Positions 39,701-48,910 of a DNA stretch of 64,000 nucleotides are shown here, piece by piece. Position numbers and translations under genes: made by a program. This stretch comes from an uncultured Clostridia bacterium (GTDB lineage Bacteria; Bacillota; Clostridia; Christensenellales; Borkfalkiaceae). The notes under the pieces were generated by a model. The model had not been told where the DNA came from. It made no database searches and worked only from the letters and a program-made list of their open reading frames with translations. The stretch spans positions 186,001 through 250,000 of the forward strand of contig CANQFA010000001.1 in assembly GCA_947597925.1 (NCBI GenBank). The letters are read 5' to 3'. The stretch's first letter is position 1; every line of letters starts with the position of its first letter.

Positions 39701-42700
39701 TGGGAGAAGACGGAGTATAACCAGAGGAAGTCGTACAGCAGCGGCGCAAGCATCCGTCCCTCCTTCATCGACGTCGACTTCAATGCCGCCGACTACGACC
39801 TCAAGAACAACACGCAGTATCTCTTCCGTGCGGAGGGCATCCTCGACTTCCCGGGCGAACAGAGCAACACGCGCAATGTCTTCGAGTTCCCCTTCGTGGC
39901 CGACTTCCAGGCCCCCGTCGTGACGGGCGTGGAGTTCTACACCGAGTACGAGGAATCCCTGCAGACCCTCAATAAGACCCGCCTCTTCGCGCGCGTGTCC
40001 GTCTATGATAATCATTATGCGATGAGCGCGAATATCGGCCAGCTCGTGGAGAATGCGCCCGGCTCGCAGTATACCTATTCGCTCAACTCCTTCTCGCGCT
40101 ACTACACGCCCGTGTTCTCCTCGCTCAACTCCACGTCGGAGGTCACCTTCGAGCTCACCGACTACGTGGCGCGCCTGCGCGATTCCTTCAACCCCGATAC
40201 CTTTACCGTCACCCTCAATGACTACGCGCTCAATACCTCCGTCTATGAGATCCGCATCCCCGACGAGGTGAAGTACCTCTACTTCGAGGAGATGGACGGC
40301 GTGGGCACCGAGGACGGACAGAAGGAATACGGCGTCACCCTGAGCCCCAACCAGGTCTATCTGCTCGACCCTGTCTGCTATCCCTCTTCGGAGTGGAAGG
40401 AGTCCCTCACCTATACCTCGGACAATCAGGCCGCCGTCAAGGTGGTCAACGGCAAGCTCTTTGCCGTGGCGCCCGGGGAGGCGACGGTCACCGCGGTCTC
40501 CGCAAGCGACGGCAATGTGCGCGCCAACCTCACCGTAAAGGTGCTCGCACAGGGCGAACCCGGGTTCACCTACTATTCGCCCACCATCATCGACGAGGGG
40601 ACCTTCGCGCTCACGGGGTACCACACCGACTACGCCTATTACTTCCTCGTCACGAGCGACCGCGACATCGGCCTCACGGGGTACGATACCTATTTCTCGC
40701 GCAATGCGACCGCCTATGCGCTCTCCATGTTCCCCACGGAGAAGGTGACCATCCTGCACGAGCTCTCCTCCTTCGACGAGGCGCACACCCGCATCCTCTA
40801 TGAGAGCGGCGACAGCGCCATCGCCACCGTCAATGACGAGGGGCAGATCGTCGCCGTGAAGCAGGGCGCCACCACGGTCACCGTGCGCGTCATGTCGGAA
40901 GATGCCAACGGCAACCTCACGCCCACCATGTATGAGCGGAGCATCAATATCACCGTAAAGGATCCCTACGAACGCAACGGTCCCTACCTCACGGCATACC
41001 GCGGGGGCGGCGGGGCAGACGGCGTCGTCAGTATCGACGAGGCCCTCGGCTTCACCGAGATCTCGCAGTTTGCATTCTCGGGATACGAATACATTCCCAA
41101 GGACCTCGCCGCGGGCGATGAGATCTCGGAGGAGGATCCCTCCGCCACCAAGATCTGGTACTACGGCGAAAATCAGGACGTCAAAGTCGTCATCATTCCC
41201 GAGGGCGTGGAGACCATCGGCAACTATGCCTTCGCGGGCATGAAGGGGCTGGAGTCCGTCTACCTGCCCACCACGCTTACGAAGATCTCGACGGGCGCCT
41301 TCTACGGGTGCACCTCCCTGCAGACGGTGTACGGACTTGAAAACGTGCAGTTCGTCAATCAGTCCGCATTCTGGGGCCCCGAGGCGACCGATGCGAACGG
41401 AAACGGCCTCGGCTATCGTGAGACGGTCCCGCTCTCCGGTCTCTCCGACATGAAGGACTCCGCAGGCAGGGCCATCAATCCCTTCGCCTCCATCGTCGCC
41501 ATCGGCGATGCGGCCTTCCGCGGCACCGGGATCACCGAGATCGTGCTGCCCGCTTCGGCGCAGTCCATCGGCGCCTATGCCTTCGCGGATTCCACCCTCA
41601 TGACCGTCTCCATCCTCGCGGAAAAGATCAAGCTCGGCGCCTATGCCTTCGCGGGATGCGGATTCCTGTATGATATCAGCACAGTCAACTCCGCCGTCAT
41701 CGGCGAGGGCGCCTTCCTCGGTTGCTCCGCCCTCAGCTCCATAAGTCTCGGCAAGGATGTGGAGAACATCGGCGAATATGCCTTCGCGGGCACCTCCGTC
41801 TCCTCCTTTACCGTGGAGGCGGGCAACCCCAACTTCGCGGAGCAGGCGGGCGGAAATACCCCGTACCTCCTCTCGGCGGACGGGACCGAACTCGTCTATG
41901 TCGCGCCCATCGTCGCGGGCGGCACCTTTACCCTCGAAAACAGCGCCGTGAAGAGGATCGGCATCGGGGCCTTTGCGGGACACCGCGGCATCCGCACCGT
42001 CAGCATCCCCTCCGTCACCGCGGTGGAGGAGAATGCCTTCCGTCTCTGCGCGGACCTCACCTCCGTCACGCTCGGCAAACTCGAGGAAGTGGGCCCGTAT
42101 GCCTTCTTCGGCACGCAGATCCGTGAACTTCCCGCCTTTGCAGACGGGTATGCGGAGATCAGCGACTATGCCTTTGCGCAGACCGATATCGCTGAGGTCG
42201 TCCTCGGCGACGGCATCGTCATCGGAGAGGGGGCCTTCGCGGACAACGACCTCGAGACCCTCACGATCGGAAACAATGCCAAGATAGGGGCCTATGCCTT
42301 CGCGGGCAGAGGGGACAGCGAGCAGCTTCCCATCGAGGATTCCGAAGTCTACACCTATATCCACTATGTGGGCGGAAGCCACCTCAAAGAGATCACCATC
42401 GGGACGGATGCCGTCATCGGAGAGGGCGCCTTTGCCTACCTCACCGCCCTTGAGAGAGTCAGCCTCGGAAGCGGTGCCGTCATCGGCGACATGGCCTTCT
42501 TCTCGAGCACGACGGCGACCGCCGTCATCCGCGACAGGCGCCTCACCCTGGCAGAGCGCGACCCGCTCGACATCGACCTTCACGGCGTGAAGTCGGTGGG
42601 CGACTATGCCTTCTCGGGCGACATCATCTTCGCCCTCCTCAACCGCAACGGGACGGACTATCTCGTCGGTGCGGCGGGCTATCAGGCGCCGCAGGTGCAC

Positions 42701-44449
42701 AAAATAGACCTCTCGTCGGCAGACCATATCGGCGTGGGCGCCTTTGCCTACGGCGATGCGGCCGAAGAGCTCATCCTCGGCGAACAGATCACAGCCATCC
42801 CCGATACGGCCTTTGCGTATAACCACATCGCGGCCATCGACTTCCGCAATGTCGTCTCCATCGGCACGGGTGCCTTCTATCACTCCGATTCCCTCGAGGC
42901 GGCCGACCTCTCGGGCGTGGACAAGATAGGCCTCTCGGAAAATTCCGACGTCAACTACGGCGCCTTCGAGAACTCCGAGAAGCTCGCCCGTGTCACTCTG
43001 AAAGAGGGGGCGATCGTCGGCGACTTCTCCTTCGAGGGAGATGGCGCGCTCGTGCTCGCAGAGGGGCTCTCGGGAGTCGTCTCGGTGGGCGCGCATGCCT
43101 TCTCCAATACCGCGCTCTCGGGCAAGATCTCCCTCGTGCATGCCTATGCGATTGGCGACTTCGCCTTCCAGAATACGGCGATCACCGAGGCCGAACTCTC
43201 CGAAGAGCTCGCCGCCGCGGCGAAAGCGGAAGGGGAGACGGATGGGGAGTATGAGCTCCGCGTCTTCCTCGGCGAAAATCCCTTCGCGGGATGCCCGCTC
43301 CTTCCCTTCTCGAAGGAAGTGACGGAGACCGTGCACGGCGACTTCTCCGTCACGGAGACCGTATATGACTACAAACTCACCGCAGACGGCAGGGTGCAGG
43401 TGATAGGGGGCGCCCTCTATAAGACGCTACCCAATGGCACGCTCTGTCTCGTGAGCTATCCCGCCGCCTCCGACGCGAAGACCTTTACCGTGGCAGACGG
43501 CACGGTGCGCATCTCGGCGCAGGCCTTCCGCGGCAGTGAAAATCTCGAGGCGGTCACCCTGCCCGATACCCTCCTCGCGATCGGCGACAAGGCGTTCTAT
43601 GCGTGCGATTCCCTCCGCATGGTGACCTTCCGCAGCATCGCCGCGCCCATCCTCGAGGAGCAGTACGACGAGAGCTATGCCGCACTTCCGCTCACCGACG
43701 AAGAGGGCAATGCCATCCTCGACGAACAGGGCCGTGCGCTCACCAACCTTCCGTCCGACCCCGGCTATCAGATCCTGACGCGCTATGTTGCGAAGGGGCT
43801 GGGCATCATCAAGTACGACACGCTGTCCTTCGGCAACGTCAACTTCTTCTACGGCGCCACCTTCGTGGACTATATCGGGCACTTCGAGGGCGACCTCGTC
43901 ATGGTCCGTCCCGCAAACGGCGTGCGCTATGACTCCTTCGTGTACGGGCAGTACTTCGGCAGGACGATCGACGGGCCCAATGCCATCGACGAGATCACGA
44001 GGAGGGCCATCGAGGCCATCCGCGCCCTGCCCGACTCCGTGACCCTCAATGACAAGGCCGCGGTCGAGAATGCGCGTGCGCTCTACAATCAGGTCGTCTC
44101 CGCCGCACAGCGTGCACTCGCAGAGGGCGGGTACGACGGCTTCAATTACTCCGAGAAGCTCACCAATCTCGAGAACATCATCGCCTACCTCACGCCGCCT
44201 CCCGGAGGGGAGGGCCCCGGTTCGGAGAACGAAGCGGGTGCGGGCGCAGATCCCGTGGTGGTGACGCTCTCCGTCCTCACGGCACTCTTCGGCGCCGCGG
44301 CGATCGTCGCCTTTGTCCTGCTCTTTATCAAGAGCCGTCCCGCAAAGAAGACGGAAAGCGCGGCCGCGGAAGTGCCTGCAGATCCTGCGGCAAGCGAGGA
44401 CTCCGAGCAGCCCGAACAAATTTCTACGGAAGTGGATCATGAAGAATAA
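36725..44449 (+). CDS. Giant membrane-anchored subtilisin-like (S8) protease with Ig-like and BspA-type leucine-rich repeats
   Basis: A 2574-residue surface protease. It begins with a basic N-terminus and a signal-anchor-like helix (SILLGGVAFLMTGTLVAAQI). The S8 triad is intact: Asp225 in VIAVLDTGLDY, His300 in SPHGTHVSGV and Ser619 in MSGTSMAAPNQAG. A PA insert (GAAGIIIYNNVSGDISM) sits before the serine block, as in C5a-peptidase types. Later come beta domains, Big_2-like repeats (PGEATVTAVSASDGNVRANLTV), and from about residue 1440 to 2330 a long array of LRR_5/BspA repeats (IG.YAFAG...L..V.L). A C-terminal TM (LSVLTALFGAAAIVAFVLLFI) and basic tail anchor it. ATG 36725 follows AGGAAGGAAC. 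It overlaps the next lipoprotein gene. It likely degrades host or dietary protein at the cell surface. Confidence 0.9.
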   Translation: MTRSGKTWKSILLGGVAFLMTGTLVAAQITSLFDGKVQGAEQVAAEETPLISDRTGTVDLALSKDFDESVVAARRSVLPDDREVSYVVKTSSEGVYDAYAAQSSLTRYTTVADYALSSEGRSVSKQIAKKNGEASRILESSGVKFTYGAEYDVLLGGFEIVAKAGDYEKLARAFASSEYEITICEEYERCESLVVNDVNVDESTGIFDSEGAGYDGSGTVIAVLDTGLDYTHTAFDPDSFSPSEPVVIDPSYIEQRLPDLVASRYTPGLKTANLYQNRKVPFTYDYADKDADVYPLESPHGTHVSGVIVGNDNVIRGVAPNAQLVSMKVFSDTTQGARWSWLLGALEDCVVLGVDVINMSLGSSAGFSVESDEEQRATYDKVAAEGISLVAAASNDYNSTYGSEKNGNLGLTTNPDSATVGSPGSYTSTLAVASISGVKTPYLTYKNQIMYFTEAADQSSEPKDFVDDILPDGVNEKTYDYVVIPGIGRSTEYNGKDVEGKIALVRRGSTTFEEKARIAAQKGAAGIIIYNNVSGDISMNVGSVTIAACSISQDNGEILRQSDGKITISRTQVAGPFMSNFSSWGPTPDLRIKPEITAHGGEIYSAVPGQKYDRMSGTSMAAPNQAGVTALVRQYVKNRFPELAGNPVAVMARTNQIMMSTADIAHNIIDLPYSVRKQGAGLANLTRAISSPAYISAFARSDEAVAEQRADRFTDEVIDKAKIEYGDDKAKSGKYDLKFNINNVGGDALTYDVDAIVMTEGVSETKTHQGDLTVTEEGYELKDAVVTVTEVSGGTKGSGNAVSVPAYGTATVIVHIEIPEGSESKEYLDKKEVGVDVNGNEVSRDIFANGMFIEGYVTLKPSAGTEIPLNVPYLAFYGDWTQAPLFDLDYFETDKDARDDSIDLLDKTLPDAYATLPVGGLYSDYISQLGSYYFVQDPSSAQVSADRNHIALTNQTGDSGGVNSIYAIYAGMLRAAKSMKMTITDTTTGKVVWEKTEYNQRKSYSSGASIRPSFIDVDFNAADYDLKNNTQYLFRAEGILDFPGEQSNTRNVFEFPFVADFQAPVVTGVEFYTEYEESLQTLNKTRLFARVSVYDNHYAMSANIGQLVENAPGSQYTYSLNSFSRYYTPVFSSLNSTSEVTFELTDYVARLRDSFNPDTFTVTLNDYALNTSVYEIRIPDEVKYLYFEEMDGVGTEDGQKEYGVTLSPNQVYLLDPVCYPSSEWKESLTYTSDNQAAVKVVNGKLFAVAPGEATVTAVSASDGNVRANLTVKVLAQGEPGFTYYSPTIIDEGTFALTGYHTDYAYYFLVTSDRDIGLTGYDTYFSRNATAYALSMFPTEKVTILHELSSFDEAHTRILYESGDSAIATVNDEGQIVAVKQGATTVTVRVMSEDANGNLTPTMYERSINITVKDPYERNGPYLTAYRGGGGADGVVSIDEALGFTEISQFAFSGYEYIPKDLAAGDEISEEDPSATKIWYYGENQDVKVVIIPEGVETIGNYAFAGMKGLESVYLPTTLTKISTGAFYGCTSLQTVYGLENVQFVNQSAFWGPEATDANGNGLGYRETVPLSGLSDMKDSAGRAINPFASIVAIGDAAFRGTGITEIVLPASAQSIGAYAFADSTLMTVSILAEKIKLGAYAFAGCGFLYDISTVNSAVIGEGAFLGCSALSSISLGKDVENIGEYAFAGTSVSSFTVEAGNPNFAEQAGGNTPYLLSADGTELVYVAPIVAGGTFTLENSAVKRIGIGAFAGHRGIRTVSIPSVTAVEENAFRLCADLTSVTLGKLEEVGPYAFFGTQIRELPAFADGYAEISDYAFAQTDIAEVVLGDGIVIGEGAFADNDLETLTIGNNAKIGAYAFAGRGDSEQLPIEDSEVYTYIHYVGGSHLKEITIGTDAVIGEGAFAYLTALERVSLGSGAVIGDMAFFSSTTATAVIRDRRLTLAERDPLDIDLHGVKSVGDYAFSGDIIFALLNRNGTDYLVGAAGYQAPQVHKIDLSSADHIGVGAFAYGDAAEELILGEQITAIPDTAFAYNHIAAIDFRNVVSIGTGAFYHSDSLEAADLSGVDKIGLSENSDVNYGAFENSEKLARVTLKEGAIVGDFSFEGDGALVLAEGLSGVVSVGAHAFSNTALSGKISLVHAYAIGDFAFQNTAITEAELSEELAAAAKAEGETDGEYELRVFLGENPFAGCPLLPFSKEVTETVHGDFSVTETVYDYKLTADGRVQVIGGALYKTLPNGTLCLVSYPAASDAKTFTVADGTVRISAQAFRGSENLEAVTLPDTLLAIGDKAFYACDSLRMVTFRSIAAPILEEQYDESYAALPLTDEEGNAILDEQGRALTNLPSDPGYQILTRYVAKGLGIIKYDTLSFGNVNFFYGATFVDYIGHFEGDLVMVRPANGVRYDSFVYGQYFGRTIDGPNAIDEITRRAIEAIRALPDSVTLNDKAAVENARALYNQVVSAAQRALAEGGYDGFNYSEKLTNLENIIAYLTPPPGGEGPGSENEAGAGADPVVVTLSVLTALFGAAAIVAFVLLFIKSRPAKKTESAAAEVPADPAASEDSEQPEQISTEVDHEE

Positions 44450-45962
44450 GCTTTTGCTCATCTTGTCCATCCTCGCGTGTCTGGCGGCGGCACTCGGCCT
44501 CTCCGCATGCGTCGTGGACGACACGACCTACCTCTATATCCGCTACGACGCAAACAAGGGCGCCTACGGGGCGGATCCCTCGCGCAGGATCTATGACCGC
44601 TATGACTACGAGGCGAGCATGACCGATGCGGGGCTGCCCCTCGTCGATCCCGAAAGCGATCTGCGCGGCGACGGCGGTCTGAAGACCATCGGCCGCACGG
44701 GGTTCATCTTTCTCGGCTGGTTCCGCGAGAGGATCCCGCGCACCGATGCCGACGGGAACATGCTCGACGACTACGGCAACGTGACCGAAGACGAGAGCAC
44801 GCAGGGGTACACCTTTGCGGGCAAGTGGGACTTCTCCTCCGACCGCGTGATGAGGGAGGACCTCAAGCCCGACGAAGACGGCAACTACGAGTTCACCCTC
44901 TATGCGGCGTGGTCGCCTCAGTATACCTATTCCTTCTACCGCGAGATGACCGACGAGGAACTCGCCGCGCAGCGCAAGGAATACGAAGACGCACAAGCGG
45001 CCCGCAAGCAGGCGCTCATCGCAGACGGTCAGCCCATCAACGAGGAGGACTTCCCGCCCTTCGTCGAGGAGCGCTGGCAGGTTTACGGCACCTATGCGTC
45101 AGATACCCCGCCCGAGCTCGCCATCCCCGGCCGAAGCAGCAAGACGGGGGGCATAGACTACGGCAATGTGCCCGTCTACAATGACCACACCCTCACGGGC
45201 ATCTATCCCAACGCCTCCCTCAACGAGGCGGAGAAGTACACCGCTTCCATTCCTCATCCCGGCATCATCCATGCGGAGGAGGGGTACGGCGAAGGCATGG
45301 TCATCGCCCTGTACACCGACTGGATGGACGGCACATGGTACCATATCGATGACGCAAGCCAGCTTGCGACGCTCGACGCCGACGGCTGCTATGAAATAGA
45401 GGCCGACCTCAACTTCGAGGGAAAGACGTGGAACGGCTCGCGGACGATATTTACGGGCCTCTTCCACGGAAACGGCCACACCCTGAGCGGGATCGAATCG
45501 AAGCAGAACGATCAGACCACCACGTGCTCTGGCGGCGTCTTCGGCACCATCGATGCCTCGGCAGAGGTCACGAATGTGAAGTTCGCGGGCGTCAGCTTCC
45601 ACCTCGCACAGGTGTGCACCCGCGCAGGCTGTACCTATGGGCTCTTCGCGGGCGCCATAGAGCCCGAGGCGAAGGTAGAGGGCGTCACCGTGGACGGGAC
45701 GCTGTACCTCGGAGTCCTCACCAATCTCTATGAGGAGAGAGGGGACTACTCCTTCATGACCGTCTCCCTCGTCGCGGGGAACGGCGAAAACAAGGACATC
45801 TCCTATGCCGCCTCCAAGGTGGAGGTGGAGAGGGTCGTTGTCGGCTACGAGGACATCACCTATGCCGAAGTATGGGGCTGGTTCGTGCGGGCGACCGTGG
45901 GCGAAGAGGGCGTCGTGGAAATCTCTCTCAACCCCGACAAGACACAGGATCCCAATCCCTGA
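44439..45962 (+). CDS. Surface lipoprotein with InlB-type repeat segment
   Basis: A 507-residue lipoprotein. The signal peptide KLLLILSILACLAAALGLSAC ends in a clear LSAC lipobox. An InlB B-repeat-like stretch (GGLKTIGRTGFIFLGWFRE... FTLYAAW) follows. Toward the C-terminus are short beta repeats of the GLUG kind (TIFTGLFHGNGHTLSGIESK; GVFGTIDASAEVTNVKFAGVSF). No catalytic motif was seen. The ATG lies inside the last codons of the subtilase gene, so the two are translationally coupled. This suggests partnership at the cell surface. OppA follows 40 bases later. Confidence 0.82.
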   Translation: MKNKLLLILSILACLAAALGLSACVVDDTTYLYIRYDANKGAYGADPSRRIYDRYDYEASMTDAGLPLVDPESDLRGDGGLKTIGRTGFIFLGWFRERIPRTDADGNMLDDYGNVTEDESTQGYTFAGKWDFSSDRVMREDLKPDEDGNYEFTLYAAWSPQYTYSFYREMTDEELAAQRKEYEDAQAARKQALIADGQPINEEDFPPFVEERWQVYGTYASDTPPELAIPGRSSKTGGIDYGNVPVYNDHTLTGIYPNASLNEAEKYTASIPHPGIIHAEEGYGEGMVIALYTDWMDGTWYHIDDASQLATLDADGCYEIEADLNFEGKTWNGSRTIFTGLFHGNGHTLSGIESKQNDQTTTCSGGVFGTIDASAEVTNVKFAGVSFHLAQVCTRAGCTYGLFAGAIEPEAKVEGVTVDGTLYLGVLTNLYEERGDYSFMTVSLVAGNGENKDISYAASKVEVERVVVGYEDITYAEVWGWFVRATVGEEGVVEISLNPDKTQDPNP

Positions 45963-46002
45963 CCGAAAACAAAAATCGAAAATCTAAACGGAGGAATATA
46001 CC

Positions 46003-48816
46003 ATGAAAAGCAAGAAGGTAACGCGCATCGTCTCCTTTGCTCTCGCTGCCACGCTCGGCGCGGGCGCATTCGCGATGATCGCAGGCTGCACCCAGAAGGC
46101 CGATTCGCTTATCATCATGACACAGGAATTGAACGGCCTCTTCAACCCCTTCTATTCGACGGCAGGCACCGATATGGACGTCGTCGGACAGACGCAGATC
46201 TCCATGTTCACGACGGACAGCAAGGGCGAGATCGCCTGCGGCGACAAGGAAGCCGTCGTCGTCAAGGACTATGAGGTCAAAAACAACGGAGCGACCACCG
46301 ACTACACCTTTGTCATCAAGAACGGCATCAAATTCTCCGACGGCGAGCCGCTCACGATGAACGACATCCTCTTCAGCATGTATGTGCTCCTCGACCCCGC
46401 CTACACGGGTTCGACCACCATGTATTCCACGAAGATCGTCGGCCTGCAGAGCTACCGCACCCAGCAGATCAGCTCTTCGGACGGCAGCACGGAAGATGCG
46501 GCGCTTACCACCGCCGCCAACGGCCGCGTGACGCGGAGGATCCAGGAGCTCGTCAACCTCTACCGCACGACGGGGCAGATCCAGGCAGGCTCCACCAACT
46601 ATGACGCCGACGAGGCGAAGATGAAGGAAGCCATCGCAAACCATAATCCCTCCTCGGGCTATAAGGGCGCCATTGCGGTGAACGGCGACATCAGCACCGA
46701 AGACGCGCGTGCCCAGCTCCTCGAGGACTATGAGCACACCCTCGAACTCTTCAAGGAAGAGCTCAACAACGACTACAATGCCGCCAAGGACGCCTATAAG
46801 GATGCGCCCTATACCAATAAGGACGGCAATGTGACCAACCACACCGATGTCAAGTTCGACAACGGCCTCGCGGGCGAGATCGTCTCCTTCATGTACTATG
46901 AGGGCTACTACGAGGTGGAGTACAATAAGGTCACGGGTGCGAACGGCAAGCAGCGCGACGACACCAATGACATCCGCAAGCTCACCCCCCTCTATGACGT
47001 CAACGAGATCAAGACCAAGGAGCAGGCCATTCAGAAGGTCTACGACGACAACGTGGCCTCCGCCTTCGACTCCATCATCACCTCCTGGGCCTCCACCTCT
47101 TCGACCATCCGCAGCGAGTTTTCCGCCACGGCGAAGGACGTCTTCCTGCACGAGCGTCTCGGCAGCGATGCCAAGCTCGTCGTGGAGAACATCGAGGGTA
47201 TCCGCTCCCTCGGCCACAGGTTCAAGAAGAAGGACAACGCGACGGGCGAGTATGTCTATGAAGAGCCCATCTCGACTGTGAATGTCAACGGCAAGGAATA
47301 TGCCGTCGCGACCACGCACAATGACGACGGCACGCCCGCCAAGGCCAATGAGTACGACGTGCTCCGCATCACCATCAACGGCACCGACCCCAAGGCCATC
47401 TGGAACTTCGGCTTCACCGTCGCGCCTCATCACTACTATTCCGACCCCGTGAAGTACCCCGTGAACATCGAAAACAATCAGTTCGGCGTCGACTGGGCTT
47501 CCTTCGACTTCCACTCTCAGGTCATTCAGGGCGCCAATAGCTACGGCGAGAGCAAGAACAAGGTGCCGCTCGGCGCAGGTCCCTACATCGCCTCCGACCG
47601 CAACAACAGCGACAGGCCCACCGCGGCGGGATTCATCGAAAACGACCAGACCGTCTTCTATAAGGCAAATGAGCTCTTCTTCAAGGACGTGCAGGATGCC
47701 GACGAGAGCCTCCATGCACCCATCATCGAGAAGATGCGCTATCAGGTCATCTCGCAGACCAATGCCCTCAACCGTCTCGAAAACGGCGCCGTCCACTTCG
47801 TCGAACCGCAGTACACGAAGGACAATGCCGCGACCCTTCAGAGACTGAAGAAGCAGGGCATCGAGCAGCTCGACTCGTGGCAGCTCGGCTACGGCTATAT
47901 CGGCGTCAATGCGCGCTATGTCCCCGACGTCAATCTCCGCAGAGCCATCATGTCCGCCATGGACATCAGCCGCTCCCTCGAGTACTATGTCGCCGACTCC
48001 GCCGACACCATCAACTGGCCCATGTCGCTGGTGAGTTGGGCATATCCCCGCAGCGGGGCGACCAATCCCAATAACCTCAGCGCGGGCAAGGACGAGAACA
48101 ACAATCACGACTACACCATGTTCACCAAGTACTATAAGGCGAACGGCTCGCGCGACACCGAGAGAGAGGATGCCGAAGCGATCTCGAAGATCGAGCACTA
48201 CATGCAGCTGGCAAATGTCTCCGCGGGCGATGAGAAGCTGCACATCAAGTTCACGATCGCGGGCAGCAACCTGACCGATCACCCCTGCTACACCGTCTTC
48301 CTGCACGCGAAGCAGCTCCTCGACTCCTGCGGCTGGAACATCGAGATCAACCCCGATACCTATGCGCTCGTCAAGCTCGCCACCGGCTCCCTTGCGGTGT
48401 GGGCGGCGGCGTGGGGCTCCACCATCGACCCCGATATGTATCAGGTCTATCACAAGAATTCCACGGCTACCTCCGTCCTTTCGTGGGGCTACCGCGAGAT
48501 CCTTGCAGACCCGAGCACCTACAGCTATGAAAACGGCATCCTGACGCAGCTCTCGACGCTCATCGATCAGGCCCGTACGATCGAGAGCGACACGCAGGCG
48601 GGTAAAGACGCACGTTCCGCGATCTATCGCAACGCCATGAGCTATGTCCTCGACCTCGCCGTGGAGCTTCCCGTCTATCAGCGCAAGACGCTGTACGCCT
48701 TCAACTCCAATGTCATCGATGTGGACAGCCTCCCGAAGGATGACAACGGAAAGATCCTCAATAACCCTTACGCTTCTCCTCTTTCGAGAATTTGGGAACT
48801 CAAACTGAAAGGATAA
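46003..48816 (+). CDS. oppA: Oligopeptide ABC transporter substrate-binding lipoprotein (OppA-like), enlarged
   Basis: A 937-residue solute-binding lipoprotein; typical OppA is 540-600. The lipobox is MIAGC (Cys29). The start of an SBP_bac_5 domain is recognisable (MTQELNGLFNPFYSTAGTD...YTFVIKNGIKFSDGEPLTMNDILFSMYVLLDP), as is its later part (VPLGAGPYIASDRN..., LGYGYIGVNARYVPDVNLRRAIMSAMD, WAAAWGSTIDPDMYQVYH). Between about residues 155 and 420 lies an extra, mostly helical and charged segment. Peptide binding outside the membrane is the expected role. AACGGAGGAA precedes the ATG. A strong hairpin follows the gene. Confidence 0.9.
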   Translation: MKSKKVTRIVSFALAATLGAGAFAMIAGCTQKADSLIIMTQELNGLFNPFYSTAGTDMDVVGQTQISMFTTDSKGEIACGDKEAVVVKDYEVKNNGATTDYTFVIKNGIKFSDGEPLTMNDILFSMYVLLDPAYTGSTTMYSTKIVGLQSYRTQQISSSDGSTEDAALTTAANGRVTRRIQELVNLYRTTGQIQAGSTNYDADEAKMKEAIANHNPSSGYKGAIAVNGDISTEDARAQLLEDYEHTLELFKEELNNDYNAAKDAYKDAPYTNKDGNVTNHTDVKFDNGLAGEIVSFMYYEGYYEVEYNKVTGANGKQRDDTNDIRKLTPLYDVNEIKTKEQAIQKVYDDNVASAFDSIITSWASTSSTIRSEFSATAKDVFLHERLGSDAKLVVENIEGIRSLGHRFKKKDNATGEYVYEEPISTVNVNGKEYAVATTHNDDGTPAKANEYDVLRITINGTDPKAIWNFGFTVAPHHYYSDPVKYPVNIENNQFGVDWASFDFHSQVIQGANSYGESKNKVPLGAGPYIASDRNNSDRPTAAGFIENDQTVFYKANELFFKDVQDADESLHAPIIEKMRYQVISQTNALNRLENGAVHFVEPQYTKDNAATLQRLKKQGIEQLDSWQLGYGYIGVNARYVPDVNLRRAIMSAMDISRSLEYYVADSADTINWPMSLVSWAYPRSGATNPNNLSAGKDENNNHDYTMFTKYYKANGSRDTEREDAEAISKIEHYMQLANVSAGDEKLHIKFTIAGSNLTDHPCYTVFLHAKQLLDSCGWNIEINPDTYALVKLATGSLAVWAAAWGSTIDPDMYQVYHKNSTATSVLSWGYREILADPSTYSYENGILTQLSTLIDQARTIESDTQAGKDARSAIYRNAMSYVLDLAVELPVYQRKTLYAFNSNVIDVDSLPKDDNGKILNNPYASPLSRIWELKLKG

Positions 48817-48826
48817 CTCTCACTCA

Positions 48827-48854
48827 CCCTTCCCCGCGAAAATGCGGGGAAGGG
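48827..48854 (+). promoter_or_regulatory. Intergenic stabilising hairpin between oppA and oppB
   Basis: CCCTTCCCCGC-GAAAAT-GCGGGGAAGGG, a perfect 11-bp stem without a T-run. In binding-protein transporters such a structure commonly protects the 3' end of the oppA mRNA and allows higher OppA than permease levels. Confidence 0.65.
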
Positions 48855-48910
48855 ATATGAAGTTAAACGGAAAACCGAAAGGGGACCGAAAACATCCCTC
48901 GGAGCAGCCT

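Noticed and set aside
39386-43336. 1316-aa reverse ORF inside the subtilase gene
   Set aside because: Antisense shadow of a high-GC repeat region; the forward frame has clear BspA-type repeats and a ribosome binding site.
41020-43700. CRISPR-like periodicity
   Set aside because: The repetition is in-frame protein repeats (YAFAG-type LRR) without identical DNA repeats and spacers.
45928-48453. 841-aa reverse ORF opposite oppA
   Set aside because: Antisense shadow; forward frame has signal peptide, lipobox and SBP motifs.
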